DNA of 64,000 bases from Symsagittifera roscoffensis (GCF_963678635.1 NC_087066.1:60234875-60298874); one strand, 5' to 3'. Counted from the first letter of the stretch, positions 37,018-48,564 are shown. The notes: generated by a model from the letters alone, not told the origin. Numbers and translations are program-made.

Positions 37018-37427
37018 TGAGTTATGACCGAGTTGGTTAACTCATAGAGTAATTTCGGATAGGGTACACCGTCTGCTCGTCACGCTATCTTATTTTCGGC
37101 CGGATAGATTCGTGCAACTTCTTAGTCTAATACCGATCCTAATCTTACTCTTATACTATCTAGTCTCAGGTTGTTTAACTAGTCTCTGCTAGGCTCAATA
37201 GATCTAGGGTATACTGGTTTATTGCGGCTGCTGAAGTGCTCGGGAGAGTCCAACTAATTTATAAGTTAAATTCAAATCTCTCTGGTGCTGAAATTACAAG
37301 TAACTTCAGCACTTACAAATAAGTGGGTTGTTAGTTAGATGGATCATGATTGGTTAATATTAAATACTTTACATTGGTAAAATATCTAATTTATCCAATC
37401 ATAAAATGTAGTTTAGATCAGGTTCCA
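37018..37427 (-). repeat. 5' LTR of giant element copy 1
   Basis: 410 bp, matching 18510-18919 except for about two substitutions (for example TTATAAG against TTCTAAG). The outer flank is GAACT. Confidence 0.95.
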
Positions 37428-38955
37428 GAACTTCAAAAATCAATCGAGTCGAACTGATTTATTTTCCATTAAAAGCATTTAATAAACCAGGTCAATTACC
37501 CATCTATAGTTTTTAGAAGATTGTTATGGATTCTGAGACAAAAATTGCAAAGAAATTCAGTTTGGCTGAAAAAAAAACTGAGTTAGGCAATTTAAAATTT
37601 TTTATTTGTTGAGCAACGCCGTTCATTTGTTAAACTTAATAGTTGGTCACATCTGAAACTTTGCAGTCGCTTTAAAAACTTCCAATTTAAGCCGACAATA
37701 CAACCAAATTGAGTTACCACCAATAAGAAATATCGCACTGACAATTTTCATGCAACGCTTGTGAAGTTGGCAACATATTTATATTTGATTCTAAAGTACG
37801 TAAGTGTATAAAAATTTGGTCACAATCTTTTCAAGCCAACTTAATTTTAATATTTTGTTTTAACTTCAAAAATTGAGACTCAGAGTGAATATTTTGCCCA
37901 AACTTATGAATTCATAGAAAGATTTTACAAAACTGATCAAATTGAGTTAATTGAAAAAATCTGATTGGCTAGATGAAAAATGAATGTAACAATTTCAAGA
38001 AAATTGAAATTTATAGATTTTTCTTGGAGCTGTGCTGAAAAGTTAAACGTGTTTGAATTCAAAAATTCTCGTTTCAAATGTTGATTTTCAAATAACTCAA
38101 TTTAGAGTTCGAAAAACAATCTGTCCACTATTTTTTACGACTAAAAGCTTCGGTATTTTTTGCTTTGCTCGGACTGAAGGTATAAACTTGAATCTGTAAC
38201 TGACTTCATATTTCATGGCAGCACATTCGTTTTGAGTCTAATTATTTGAATGTAATTATTGATTGAGAATCATCGATGCATAAAAAGCTTAATCTGTCCA
38301 ATAAAATCAATTGTGTATCTGTTGCCAACTTCACACACGTTTACATACAACATCACAGTTTTAAAGCTCTTGTAAACCTTTTGATCAAAACTTTGCATTT
38401 GTTAAGCACGCGATGCGGCTTCAATTTTATTATAAAGTCTTACTGAGAATCATTTTTCATTAAGGAAAGATGATTCTTACTGAGACATTATAATAAATTT
38501 GAAGGCGTGCCAAACAAATGCAAATTTTTTAAATCAAAATGTTCAAAGAACTTAGAAACTTAGAAAGCGGCGCCAAGAAATTTTGCTAATAAGAGTTGTC
38601 GAGTGTTATGGCAAAGCTCGGAAATCAACGTGGTCTCCCTAAGAAGGCAACAACAACTTTTCCTTGAAAATTTTCCCCCCAGGTCAATCCGCTTAAGATG
38701 TAACAAATGGGGATGATCTGGAAAATTGCACGCTGAAGATAATTTGCTCTTAGTTTAAAATTATCACTAATTTTTGTTTCAGAACAGTGAGGTTTCAGTT
38801 TTGAAACACTCACGTTTCTTCTGGTTTTAAGCCACCTGAAACTGCATGAACCAAAAAATGGAAAAAAAAACTCGTTCTAAAAATCAGATGTTAATCGTCT
38901 TTTTCTCAAAATTTACATTTGCTTGAAACTAAAAGCGAAACGTTGAAAGGTTGAA
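37428..38955. other. No gene recognised
   Basis: AT-rich sequence right of the giant element, continuing the pre-insertion locus from 18509. No coding or RNA feature is supported. Confidence 0.4.
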
Positions 38956-40800
38956 GCATCATCGCTTTTTCATGGATATAAAAACCACAAACCCTCAAAA
39001 AACTGAGTTATCCAAGATCTGACATTTCTAAAGTAATAAACGTTCTAAATCAAACTATGAGGTGGGAAGGGCTTTTCTCTTAGTTTAAATAGGGGTTACG
39101 GGAATTAAGAAGAATGGAAGAGTTTTCATACACGAGCAATAAACCTATTGCAAATCAGATTGTGCATTGGCTCGGTTATTTTTCAGTGATTCGTATCAAG
39201 TATTCAGGTCCCATAGTTTTGTTTAATGTGTACGGTTTTCTTCAGTATTTCTAATAAAAACAAAATCAAAACGCAGTCAGATTTTTTTCAATTAGATTTT
39301 TCATTTTTGATTTCAGTTTATATCATAAATTTTGTGAATATTATCAAAAAAACTTGTTTGTGAAATTTTCGCAGGAGATTTCAACTTAAAATGAAGGTTT
39401 CTCGTTTTTGCTTCAATTGATAAGTCATGTCATATACACATTGATAACTATATTATCTTGTAAGTACGAAAAAAGAGCAGGCCTCAGTTTTTTCTTGATT
39501 TTCATTTTCTTAATAGGAAACTGGTAAAATAGCTTGCATTATTTTTTACATAAAGGGTATAAATTTTCTGCCTTTTTTTGAAAATCAGAAGCTCCATTTT
39601 ACAATGAATATACCATTGTTGCAAAAATTAGATTGAAAAAACACTGAAAATTAAGTAAAACTTCCTGTAGAAAATCAATGAACCTACATCGTAGTTATCG
39701 GTAATAAGCTATACAAACGCATTTTCTTTTACAAATCGGTATTATAATTGTTATTTTTCATAAATTATCTCTACAAAAATAACAATTATAAACAATCACA
39801 TTTTACTTATATCATTGTACTTTTTAGCAACCAATCAATTACAGGAAAACCAAGCTTTTTCAATAATAGAAAAAAAGGTTTTTTATTAAATTGTTTTTCA
39901 CTTAACTTTTTTTTGTTTAACATATCCTTTTAATATTTTTAATCCACTTCGTAGTGATACGTGTTAGATAGCGCGCAGACAATTCAGCCAAAAATATACA
40001 GACAATTCAGCCTGAGACAATTCAGCCAGTTTTCCAAAAAAAAATAAGTTCGAAAAAAAATCGGAATTGGAGCTATTTCTCGGTTTAAGGTCGCTGGTGG
40101 GTGCGCTAGGCGCGCGTCGCCGCTTTGCGGCGATAACCGGCTCTAAATTTTGTATAGAGTCCGGCCCTCTGTTGGCAAGCTCGCGACTGCGGCGGTCACT
40201 ATTATTGGCTGAATTGTCTCTGGCTGAATTGTCTGCATACTTTTGGCTGAATTGTCTGAATTTCAAATCGGCTGAATTGTCTTTGGCCGAATTGTCTGGA
40301 CGCGGTGTTAGATATTTTTTATGCTTTTGGTCTGGCAAGCACAAAGTTTTTATCAACCTAGTTGCTTTCATTATGAAATGTCTTATGGTGCGAGTTTTAA
40401 TTTGTTGCGATACAGTTTTATTCAGTGACAAAAGTCAGTTTCAAAAAACCATAACACTCAAATCTAGAAAAAGTTAAGAGAAAACTGGAGTCGGCTGAAT
40501 TACTCAATTTTGCACATATTTGCCTGCATTCAAAAACTTGCCATTCGAAATTGACATGCGGACTATTTAAGCTATTCTTTTAATCTAGGTTAAAGGAGCT
40601 TTTAATTTGCTACAGAAGCAAAGCCTATTGGAAATCAGGGTGGGCATTAGCTCGATTACTTTTCAGAGAATCGTCTCAAGCATAACGTATTCAAAAGTTT
40701 TTTTGAAAACAGCCTTTTTTTTAATATTTAAATTGATACAAAAACCAAAAGCTCTCACAGTTTTTTCAAGTTGAATTTGTATGATTGTTTTTTTCTTTCA
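38956..40800. repeat. Unnamed 1.8-kb interspersed repeat, copy B
   Basis: Nearly collinear with 46070-47817, starting around TTTTCATGG and running past the nested foldback element. Nucleotide identity looks high, with small indels and a ~90-bp segment missing from the second copy near 47794. No protein is recognisable. It may be the non-coding end of a larger transposon or a segmental duplication. Confidence 0.75.
39971..40306. mobile_element. Foldback element, copy B
   Basis: 336 bp flanked by GTGTTAGATA on both sides (39961-39970 and 40305-40314, a duplication of roughly 8-10 bp). Three copies of AGACAATTCAGCC stand at the left. Five copies of the reverse complement GGCTGAATTGTCT (one as GGCCGAATTGTCT) stand at the right. 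The GC-rich middle contains the perfect hairpin TCGCCGC-TTT-GCGGCGA (40117-40133). A target duplication of this length suggests mobilisation by a hAT- or Mutator-type transposase. No protein is encoded. Confidence 0.75.
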
Positions 40801-40809
40801 ACGGTAACT

Positions 40810-41270
40810 TCCCCAAATGGCATTCAATTCAGGTTTTCATTCAAGCTCAAAAAATTTCTCTCAAATACTGTTCTTACCAGGAACAAAATCGTATGAAGAT
40901 TCGGAATTAAGAAAAAATGTCAATCAACAAAAAATTGACAAGCTTTTGTCGATTTTTTGTAAAACTATTTGTCGAACCTGGTTAAAAAATGGTTCTCTGG
41001 ACAACTTTTTTCAATCGAACTGTAGAGCATTGATGCCATTTGCTATCTTTTTCCTTTTTATTCTGTTTGTTAATTATGTTATTTGAGACATAAACTTTTT
41101 CAACATCTCAAATTGCTCGATTATGATGAATAAACTCATTCGTAAAACATTCCAAGGAGCTTTTAATTTAATAAAAACAGAAAGACGTTTTGCTCTAGGG
41201 GTAGATTTATCTGCAGAGAATTATCTGCAAAGCAGAAAATTGTGAAGCTACTGAAAAGCAATCTTATTTA
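40810..41270. other. No convincing gene
   Basis: An 89-codon open frame at 40817-41086 has a hydrophobic end (FAIFFLFILFVNYVI) but no conserved motif or context. I do not support it as a gene. Confidence 0.3.
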
Positions 41271-41274
41271 AACC

Positions 41275-41622
41275 GCAGAATCTATATCGAGTTTTAAAGA
41301 CTAAGAATTAACCATTTTTTCAAATGCTTAAACACAGCTTTTCTATATAATTTAGATAGTAACAGAATCTTTATTGAGTTTTAAAGACTAAGAAGAAACC
41401 ATTTTTTCGTATGCTTTAACACAGCTTTTATTTGTAATTCAGATTGTAACACAATCTTTCTTGAGTTTTAAAGACTATGAAGAAACCATTTTTTCATATG
41501 ATTCAACACAGCTTTTCTTTGTAATTTAGATTGTGACAAAATCTTTATTGAGTTTTAAAGACTAAGAAGACACCATTTTTTCATATGCCTGAACACAGCG
41601 TTTTTTTTGTATGAAAATAACA
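41275..41622. repeat. 87-bp tandem repeat, four units
   Basis: GAGTTTTAAAGACTA recurs at 41289, 41376, 41463 and 41550, an exact 87-bp period. Each unit continues through ACCATTTTTTC and AACACAGCTTTT with a few substitutions. No coding frame runs through the units. Confidence 0.9.
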
Positions 41623-41908
41623 TCGTTGTTCTATATTATGAAAAGACATAAGAGAAACAGCGTGAATTTAACTAAACCTCATCGGCACTGGCGGTTCCTG
41701 ATGGTCATGCTAACTATAGCAATGACCTTGGCATTACTAATTAATTAGGTAAATACATAAATTAAATACGTCACACATTACGTCTCACATTCGTCTCCAC
41801 TACAGCCCCTGTCGACATCTTTACAGCCAAAAATTGTTGTGATAAAATTATTAAGAAGTTTATTTTCAAAAAACAAGCCTCCAGAAGTCGACCAGATTGG
41901 CCTCAAAA

Positions 41909-42370
41909 ATGCAACAAGAAAAGTGCAGACTCTGTGCACAGTCTACAGTTGAGAACTGGCTGAAGTGCGAGACCTGCAACAAGTGGACACACAGCCATTG
42001 TATGGGGTACTCATCGACAGAGTTCAAATTCCTGGAAAGAGCCACCAATTTCAATTTCATGTGCAATGGACGCTCAGCATCTGGTGTGAAACGGGTGGGA
42101 AAAAGAGTGATGGGACATCACTCGTGGTATGGAAGAATTGAAGGACACTCTGGAAAAGCCAAATCTGTCATAAAGTCACTATATTCATTGGCTACTGCTC
42201 CCAAGGTGAATTACCTTGACGTGTTCAACTCAGGTAATAAAAGCGCTCATGAGTCCGTTTCAGCAGTATACCTGAATACAAAAGTTCAACTGGAAATGAA
42301 AAGAAATAGATCGAGCCAAGAATTTTTGAACTCAAAGAAAAAGCCTCATGCGAGTAAAGAGATTCATTAG
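41909..42370 (+). pseudogene. LINE ORF1 with PHD-like zinc finger
   Basis: The first ATG of the frame is at 41909. A PHD-type pattern appears at once: CRLC, CETC, then H-x2-C, with a final FMC in which the last Cys partner is missing (CNGR). PHD fingers are known in ORF1 of CR1-type elements. The remainder is Ser/Lys-rich. A further ORF1 piece (42466-42708) follows in another frame, so the gene is broken. The product would have bound element RNA. Confidence 0.65.
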
Positions 42371-42689
42371 CCGTCAACCCTAATGAAATTTCATCAATTC
42401 ATAGACTCGGAAAAGTCGATGCAGATGTTAAGAGATCCAGTCAATTTTCAGCCAAGTTTCGAAACGTGTATACAGTTGATATGTTGAAACTCTCCGCGTC
42501 TATGCTCAAAACATATGAACCGCACTATTTGGGGAAAAGATATGCAGTTTTTGTTTCAAAATCGCTAGATAAAGTCGAGCAAGAAAACGAACAATGCTTA
42601 CTGAAAAACAGACAAGAACTCTTAGACCAAGGAAAAGACCCGAAAATTGTTAAAATCCGCAAAGGTGTTTTCTTCTTGAAAAACAAAGC

Positions 42690-43090
42690 GGTTATAACAA
42701 CATACTGACTATCAGAAACATCCTGGGATTGGAACGCAATTTTTTATAACATCAGAACAATTTATAAACTAGGCCGCAGACAAGTTTACATTTTGATGTT
42801 TAAATCTGCAGATTTTATTTGCCTGTCGGAAACATGGCTAACCAGAAAAACGTCGCAAGAAGAACTAGTTTTGTTGGGTAAAACAGTTTTCGGTCGGATC
42901 GTTGATCGGAAATTGGTCAAACATCGCACGGTGGAATCATGCTATGCGTTAACCCAGCTTTTATGTCAGAAAATGTAGATTTGGGATAACACGCAAATCG
43001 TTCCAGCTATGATCAATCAGATGTTAACAGCAATTTCAAAACTGAGATTCTAGGGTGATGGCCTAATTTTATGTGGAGATTCCAGTTTTC
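42690..43090 (+). pseudogene. LINE endonuclease remnant
   Basis: The FICLSETWL motif (about 42815) and the GDSSFPTINW motif (about 43075) are typical of the apurinic-type endonuclease of LINE ORF2. Multiple stops lie between them. The catalytic role would have been nicking target DNA. Confidence 0.65.
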
Positions 43091-43229
43091 CTACCATAAA
43101 TTGGCGTAGTATTTATTTTCTCAAATTTCAGTTGAGACGAACTTTTTATCTTGCAATGAATAAAATAATCTAATTCTAAAAGTCGATTTCAATACCGCTG
43201 CTACAGTTATACTTGATTTGATTTTTGTT

Positions 43230-43660
43230 AGCGAAAACAATCAACTGATATTCGAAAAATTGACAATCAGAACAAGTTCGTGAAATTTTCGAATCCTTAT
43301 TCTATTAAAAAGAACTTCAATATAGAGTCGTCATGCCTTTATAAACGTCATGATGTCAAAGAGAACACACTAAGCTATTGCAATGGAGATTACAAATTAT
43401 TGATTTAGCTAATTTTGAAGAGCCGTAACAAACTTATTGCTGGTTAAATCCAAAAGTCACCTTCAAACATTGGTACAATTTGTTGAGTTATTTTATTGCA
43501 AAAACCATGCGCCAAAGAACCAAACATAGAACATCTTTACAACCTTGGATTAGTCAATCATCTTCACAAATAATAAAATGTTTGAACACGGCTCGAAAAA
43601 GTATGATGAAACTAGCAATGAACATAAAACTTCAAAAAAAACAACAGAAGAGCTTGCTGA
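43230..43660 (+). repeat. LINE segment duplicated at 44545-44940
   Basis: About 400 bp (CGTCATGCCT, GTCAAAGAG.ACACACTAAG, ACCTTGGATTAGTCAATCA) reappear at 44545-44940 at clearly lower identity. Two diverged copies of the same LINE region therefore sit nearly in tandem. Confidence 0.7.
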
Positions 43661-43989
43661 AAAATTGAATGAGTTTTTGAGCAATCATTAGAAGCGGAAA
43701 AGTCCGCCGGAAAACTTCAGGTCATTTTGGAATTCAGTTTTACCGACTATAGTGTGGGTTTTCAATTTTTTCTAAACTCCGTTTATGTCAAGTTTTATTC
43801 TTTTACCAAAGAAAACAATCAAGAAGGCAATACCACCCTAATAAAATTATCGATTTTTCTGAACGAAAAATTTTCGAAATTTGTGCCTTCTAGTATAAAA
43901 AAAAGCAGGGTTTGTGAATAACAAACAACTATCACATTCCATCTCTCAAATCTTGCGGAAAAATTCCAAACAAGTGATTTTCTCGATTA

Positions 43990-44530
43990 GTTGAAAGAGG
44001 GCAAGCATCATTCCACTTTAAAAAAAGATGACAGAAAAGAAATCAAAAATTACCGACCAGTTTTACTGTTATCAGTTATCTCGAAACTTTTGGAAAGAAT
44101 TAATTTTAAAAGGTTGAAGAAACATTTTCAATGTTCAACCATAGTTCAGTTACTGACATAGAGTCAAATGGTGTTCAGAAGCATAGAAAACGGAATAAAT
44201 ATTGATACTATTTTCAGAGACTTCAGTAAAGCTTTCTATCGTGTTGATCACGGAATTTTTTTGCGCCATCTCTACGCACTGGGAATTCCACACAAAATTC
44301 AACACAAGTTGATCTGAAGTTGCTCTGAATTCTACCTGACAGAAAGGTCTCAAGTCGCTCAAGTAAATGGCAAAAACTTCAAAATCATAAATAGTTACGA
44401 GTGGTGTACCTCAACGCAGTATTTTGGGACCATTGTTTTTCTTGGTATTTAATAATTACCTTCCAAATTGCTGCAAACTTTCTTTCTCTTATTTTTTGCC
44501 GACGATGCAAAACTTTTAATCCTAAATTTG
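43990..44530 (+). pseudogene. LINE reverse transcriptase remnant
   Basis: NYRPVLLLSVISKLLERI near 44050, FRDFSKAFYRVDHGIFLRHL near 44215-44275 and an FFADDAKLL-like box near 44498 are the fingers and palm motifs of a LINE RT. Frame changes interrupt them. No intact catalytic protein is possible. Confidence 0.7.
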
Positions 44531-44544
44531 GGATGGCAAAAATT

Positions 44545-45225
44545 TTAAACAGAAAATATTCAACTGATTTTCGAAAAACTGACGATCAAACAAGTTCGTA
44601 AAATTGTCAAATCATTACCCTATTAAATAGAAAAGCAATATGGAGTCGTCATGCCTGTATAAACGTGATTACGTCAAAGAGTACACACTAAGCTATTGCA
44701 ATGGAGATAACAAATTATTGATTTAGCCAGTGTTTCAAAAGCCGTTTCAAAACTACTGCTGGTCGAATCCAAGTTTCATTTTCGAACATTGTTACAATTG
44801 GTTGAGTAACTTTGTTGCGAAAATCATACCCAAAGAACCAAACATAGAACATCTTTACAACCTTGGATTAGTCAATCAACGTCACAAATAATGAATTATT
44901 TGAACGCGGCTCAGAAAAGTACGATGGAATTTGCAATAAAGTAGAATGTAAATTGAAGAAAATAAATGAATTGAAGTCTTTTAAAAAGTTGTTTTCTATG
45001 AAATCTCAGACAAACGACCGGCTGTCTATTTGTTCGAATCTCCTTAAGAGACTGACGAAACGGAATTAGTAGCAAACAAACGAGTCCTACCTGAGATAGA
45101 GCACCTTTAAGGCAAAATATTAGATAACTGAACTCCCTTAGGGAAGTGTTGAATCGGAACGCAGAAGTTTTCAGAAGCACAAAGCCGATATAGGTTTTTG
45201 CAATTTTGTTGAATATGTGATAAAG
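44545..45225 (+). mobile_element. Second diverged LINE fragment and filler
   Basis: 44545-44940 is the second copy of the segment at 43230-43660. From 44940 to 45225 I see no recognisable feature. Confidence 0.55.
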
Positions 45226-45229
45226 ATAG

Positions 45230-46068
45230 AAGATGGCTCCGTATCTTACAGGAAAGAGCTAGGAGAACCACCCCACATAAGTCGGAAGCGTGCAGGAAAG
45301 AAGTTGAGATGTTAGTGGAATATGATATGATTGAGGCATCAAAATCCCCGTGGGCTTTAACGTGGTCATGGCTAAGAAGAAAGGGGTCAATTTAATTTTT
45401 TCCGTTATTTGAAGGCTGTAACAATAAAAGATGCGCACCCGATCCCTCGCATTGATGAAAGTCTCTCGAGTTTGGGAGACGCAAAATTCTTCAAGACGTT
45501 GTATTCGGGCTCTGAAATCTGTCAGGTGCCCCTCAGGAGATGCCCCTCGAGAAAAAAGGTCTTCGCGTAAGAACTGGGATTGTTCCAGCGGAAGTGAATG
45601 CCTTTTGGACTATGTAACGTCACAGCAACGTTTCAACAATTGACGGCACCATGCACTCACGAATGCAACGAAGACGTATGGAAGATGTATGGCTACATTG
45701 ATGACGTTGTGATCCTGTGATCGCGACAACAACCCTGGAAGAGCACATAGAGAGGCTAGACATAGTCATCACTTGCATAAAACATGGCGGTTTGAAGTGT
45801 AAAGATCTTTAGGGAGATCTTTAGGGACTCAATAAAGTATCAAGGTCGCCTTGTAGATAAACACTGAGTCAGACCAGACCGTGAAGCGATTGAGGCAGTG
45901 CTGACATGGAAAGTAACGAAGACCGACGCCCAATTAATAAGCTTTCTGGGCTTCGCCAACTACTACCGAGAATTCATTTAAGTGTATTCCGACAGGATAT
46001 AACCTATGCAGCAATTAATGCGGAATAGAGGCAAGAATTTTAGCTGGACTGATGAGGCTAATGTCTCT
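45230..46068 (+). pseudogene. Ty3/gypsy reverse transcriptase fragment
   Basis: In changing frames the sequence gives IKDAHPIPRIDESLSSLGDA, MPFGLCNVTATFQQL, a YIDDVVI catalytic box (near 45700) and then LISFLGFANYYREFI, followed by NFSWTDEAN. This is the RT palm to connection region of a gypsy element unrelated to the two others here. It is cut at 46068, where the repeat copy C begins, so it was probably interrupted by that insertion. Many stops are present. Confidence 0.8.
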
Positions 46069-46069
46069 T

Positions 46070-47817
46070 TTCATGGTAATAAAAACTACAAACCCTCAAA
46101 AAACTGAATTATCCAAGAACTGACATTTCTAAAGTAATAAACGTTCTAAATCAAACTATGAGGTGGGAAGGGCTTTTCTCTTAGTTTAAATAGGGGGTAC
46201 GGGAATTAAGAAGAATAGAAGAGTTTTCATACACGAGCAATAAACCTATTGGAAATCAGATTGTGCATTCGCTCGGTTATTTTTCAGTGATTCGTATCAA
46301 GTATATATAACATGTCCCATAGTTTTGTTTAATGTGTACGGTTTTCTTCAGTATTTCTAATAAAAACAAAATCAAAACGCAGTCAGATTTTTTTAAATTA
46401 GATTTTTCATTTTTGATTTCAGTTTATATCATAAATTTTGTGAATATTACCAAAAAAACTTGTTTGTGAAATTTTCGCAGGAGATTTCAACTTAAAATGA
46501 AGGTTTTTCATTTTGCTTCAATTGATAAGTCATGTCATATACACATTGATAACTATATTATCTTGTAAGTACGAAAAAAGAGCAGGCCTCAGTTTTTTCT
46601 TGATTTTCATTTTCTTAATAGGAAACTGGTAAAATAGCTTGCATTATTTTTTAGATAAAGGGTATAATTTTTCTGCCTTTTTTTGAAAATCAGAAGCTCC
46701 ATTTTACAATGAATATACCATTGTTGCAAAAATCAGATTGAACAAAACACTGAAAATTAAGTAAAACTTCCTGTAGAAAATCAATGAACCTACATCGTAG
46801 TTATCGGTAATAAGCTATACAAACGCATTTTCTTTTACAAATCGGTAAACTTTTCATAAATTATCTCTACAAAAATAACAATTATAAGCAAACACAGTTT
46901 GCTTATATCATTGTACTTTTTAGCAACCAATCAAGTACAGGAAATCCAAGCTTTTTCAATAATAAAAAAAAAGGTTTTTTATTAAATTGTTTTTCACTTA
47001 ACTTTTATTTGCTTAACATATTTTTAAATATTTTTAATCCACTTTGTACTGATATGTGTTAGATAGCGCACAGACAATTGAGCCAAAAAAGTACAGACAA
47101 TTCAGCCTGAGACAATTCAGCCAAATTTCCAAAAAAAAAAATAATTCGAAAGAAAAAAAAAAGGGATTGGAGCTATTTCTCGGTTTAAGGTCGCCGGTGG
47201 GCGCACTAGGCGCGCGTCGCCGCCTTGCGGCGATAACCGGCTCAAAATTTTGTATGGAGTCCGACCCTCTGTTGGCAAGCTTGCGACTGCGGCGGTCACT
47301 ATTATTGGCTGAATTGTCTCTGGCTGAATTGTCTGCATACTTTTGGTTGAATTGTCTGAATTTCAAATCGGCTGAATTGTCTTTGGCCGAATTGTCTGGA
47401 CGCGGTGTTAGATACTTTTTATGCTTTTGGTCTGGCAAGCACAAAGTTTTTATCAACCTAGTTGCTTTCATTATGAAATGTCTTATGGTGCGAGTTTTAA
47501 TTTGTTGCGAAACCGTTTTATTCAGTGACAAAAGTCAGTTTCAAAAAACCATAACACTCAAATCTAAAAAAAGTTAAGAGAAAACTGGAGTCGGCTGAAT
47601 TACTCAATTTTGCACATATTTGCCTGCATTCAAAAACTTGCCATTCGAAATTGACATGCGGACTATTTAAGCTATTCTTTTAATCTAGGTTAAAGGAGCT
47701 TTTAATTTCCTACAGAAGCAAAGCCTATTGGAAATCAGGGTGGGCATTCGCTCAATTACTTTTCAGAGAATCGTATCAAGCATAACGTATTCTAAGTTGA
47801 ATTGGTATGATTGTTTT
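46070..47817. repeat. Unnamed interspersed repeat, copy C, interrupted by giant element copy 2
   Basis: Collinear with 38956-40800. The match continues up to ...GTATGATTGTTTTT, where the TGGAACC of the copy-2 LTR starts. The giant element therefore inserted into this repeat after the repeat had duplicated. Confidence 0.8.
47066..47404. mobile_element. Foldback element, copy C
   Basis: The same structure as 39971-40306 and the same GTGTTAGATA flanks (47056-47065, 47405-47414). It was duplicated as part of the larger repeat rather than by its own transposition. Confidence 0.75.
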
Positions 47818-48225
47818 TGGAACCTCAACTAAACTACATTTTTTAATTGTATAAATTAGATATTTTACCACTGTAAATTTTTTAATATTAACCAATCATA
47901 ATCCATCTAACTAACAACCTTCTTATTTTGAAGTGCTGATATTAGTTGTAATTTCAGCACCAGAGAGATTTGAACTACTTTAGAAATTGGTTACCTCTCC
48001 GAGAGAACTAAAGCAGTTGCAATAAGCCAGTATACTCTAGATCTATTGAGCCTAGCAGAGACTAGTTAAACACCATGAGACTAGTAGATATAAGAGTAAG
48101 ATTAGGATCGGTATTAGACTAAGAAGTTGCACGAATCTATCCGTCCGAAAATAAGATCGCGTGACGAGCAGACGGTGTACCCTATCCGAAATTACTCTAT
48201 GAGTTAACCTAAAGGACCTATCTCA
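47818..48225 (+). repeat. 5' LTR of giant element copy 2
   Basis: 408 bp from TGGAACC to CTCA. It shares most of its length with the copy-1 LTRs, including TATTAGACTAAGAAGTTGCA and GAAATTACTCTATGAGTTAA. The poly(A) hexamer is changed to AATAAG. Confidence 0.9.
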
Positions 48226-48227
48226 TC

Positions 48228-48249
48228 TGGTGCGACCATAAGTCTCGAA
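48228..48249 (+). other. Primer-binding site of copy 2
   Basis: TGGTGCGACCATAAGTCTCG starts two bases after the LTR, identical to copy 1 over this stretch. Confidence 0.7.
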
Positions 48250-48348
48250 TAAGACCTTAAAAAACAAAATAGCTTAGTATTAACCAAAAATAGATTAGAA
48301 ATTAGACAAAACTTTTTCAAAATGTTACACGACAATAAATTAATTTAA

Positions 48349-48564
48349 ATGTCTCTACGACTCAATAGATCACAGCCGCTATTCCGCACAATACGAGAAC
48401 TACCCGGTATTGGAAAAAGACCTCGGAAAAGAGACGACATACGACTACATCGAAACTCACCATTTAGTTTCATGGTCGTACGGCAAAAGCCAACACAAAC
48501 TTTTATATTTAGAATCTTACTAGCAATGAATTTAGTTTTTCATTCGCAAACATCAGATCCTTGA
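48349..48564 (+). CDS. Leader ORF of copy 2 (71 aa, intact)
   Basis: Starts MSLRLNRSQPLFRTIRELPG and stays open for 71 codons, matching the 77-aa leader ORF of copy 1 from its second Met. Differences are mostly conservative. A TAA stands just before this ATG, where copy 1 reads through from an earlier Met. Survival of this ORF in an otherwise dead element may be chance or recent death. The protein is basic and of unknown function. Confidence 0.6.
   Translation: MSLRLNRSQPLFRTIRELPGIGKRPRKRDDIRLHRNSPFSFMVVRQKPTQTFIFRILLAMNLVFHSQTSDP

Larger units (their letters stand above)
18510..37427 (-). mobile_element. Giant multi-ORF Ty3/gypsy-like LTR retroelement, copy 1 (18.9 kb)
   Basis: Bounded by two 410-bp LTRs (18510-18919 and 37018-37427) that differ at about two positions, with GAAC(T) on both outer flanks (18506-18510 and 37428-37432). 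On the minus strand the order is: 5' LTR, primer site, 77-aa leader ORF, 155-aa basic ORF, 2606-aa Gag-Pol (capsid-like, zinc knuckle, protease, RT, RNase H, integrase), a spacer, then six further ORFs including membrane proteins and an envelope-like glycoprotein, about 1.6 kb of 3' non-coding DNA and the 3' LTR. RT-RH-IN order and DD35E spacing place it in Ty3/gypsy. It is roughly twice the usual length for the group. The near-identical LTRs and the long intact frames indicate a very recent insertion, possibly still active. Confidence 0.95.
41900..44530 (+). mobile_element. Decayed LINE with PHD-type ORF1
   Basis: In order on the plus strand: a PHD-finger ORF1 segment, a second ORF1 segment, endonuclease motifs (FICLSETWL, CGDSSFPTINW) and reverse transcriptase motifs (IKNYRPVLLLSVISKLLERI, FRDFSKAF, an ADDAK box). 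This order is that of a non-LTR element of the Jockey/CR1 kind. Stops and frameshifts occur throughout. No target duplication or poly(A) tail was recognised. Confidence 0.8.

Noticed and set aside
18510-37427. A nuclear code with reassigned TAA, to explain stops in integrase and env
   Set aside because: The 2606-codon Gag-Pol has no internal TAA, TAG or TGA, and other ORFs end with TAA, so a reassigned code is unlikely.
40067-40477. 136-codon and 155-codon frames on opposite strands, repeated at 47034-47577
   Set aside because: The repeated LAELS/DNSA-type peptides are translations of the foldback 13-mer array. Conservation reflects duplication of the repeat, not coding.
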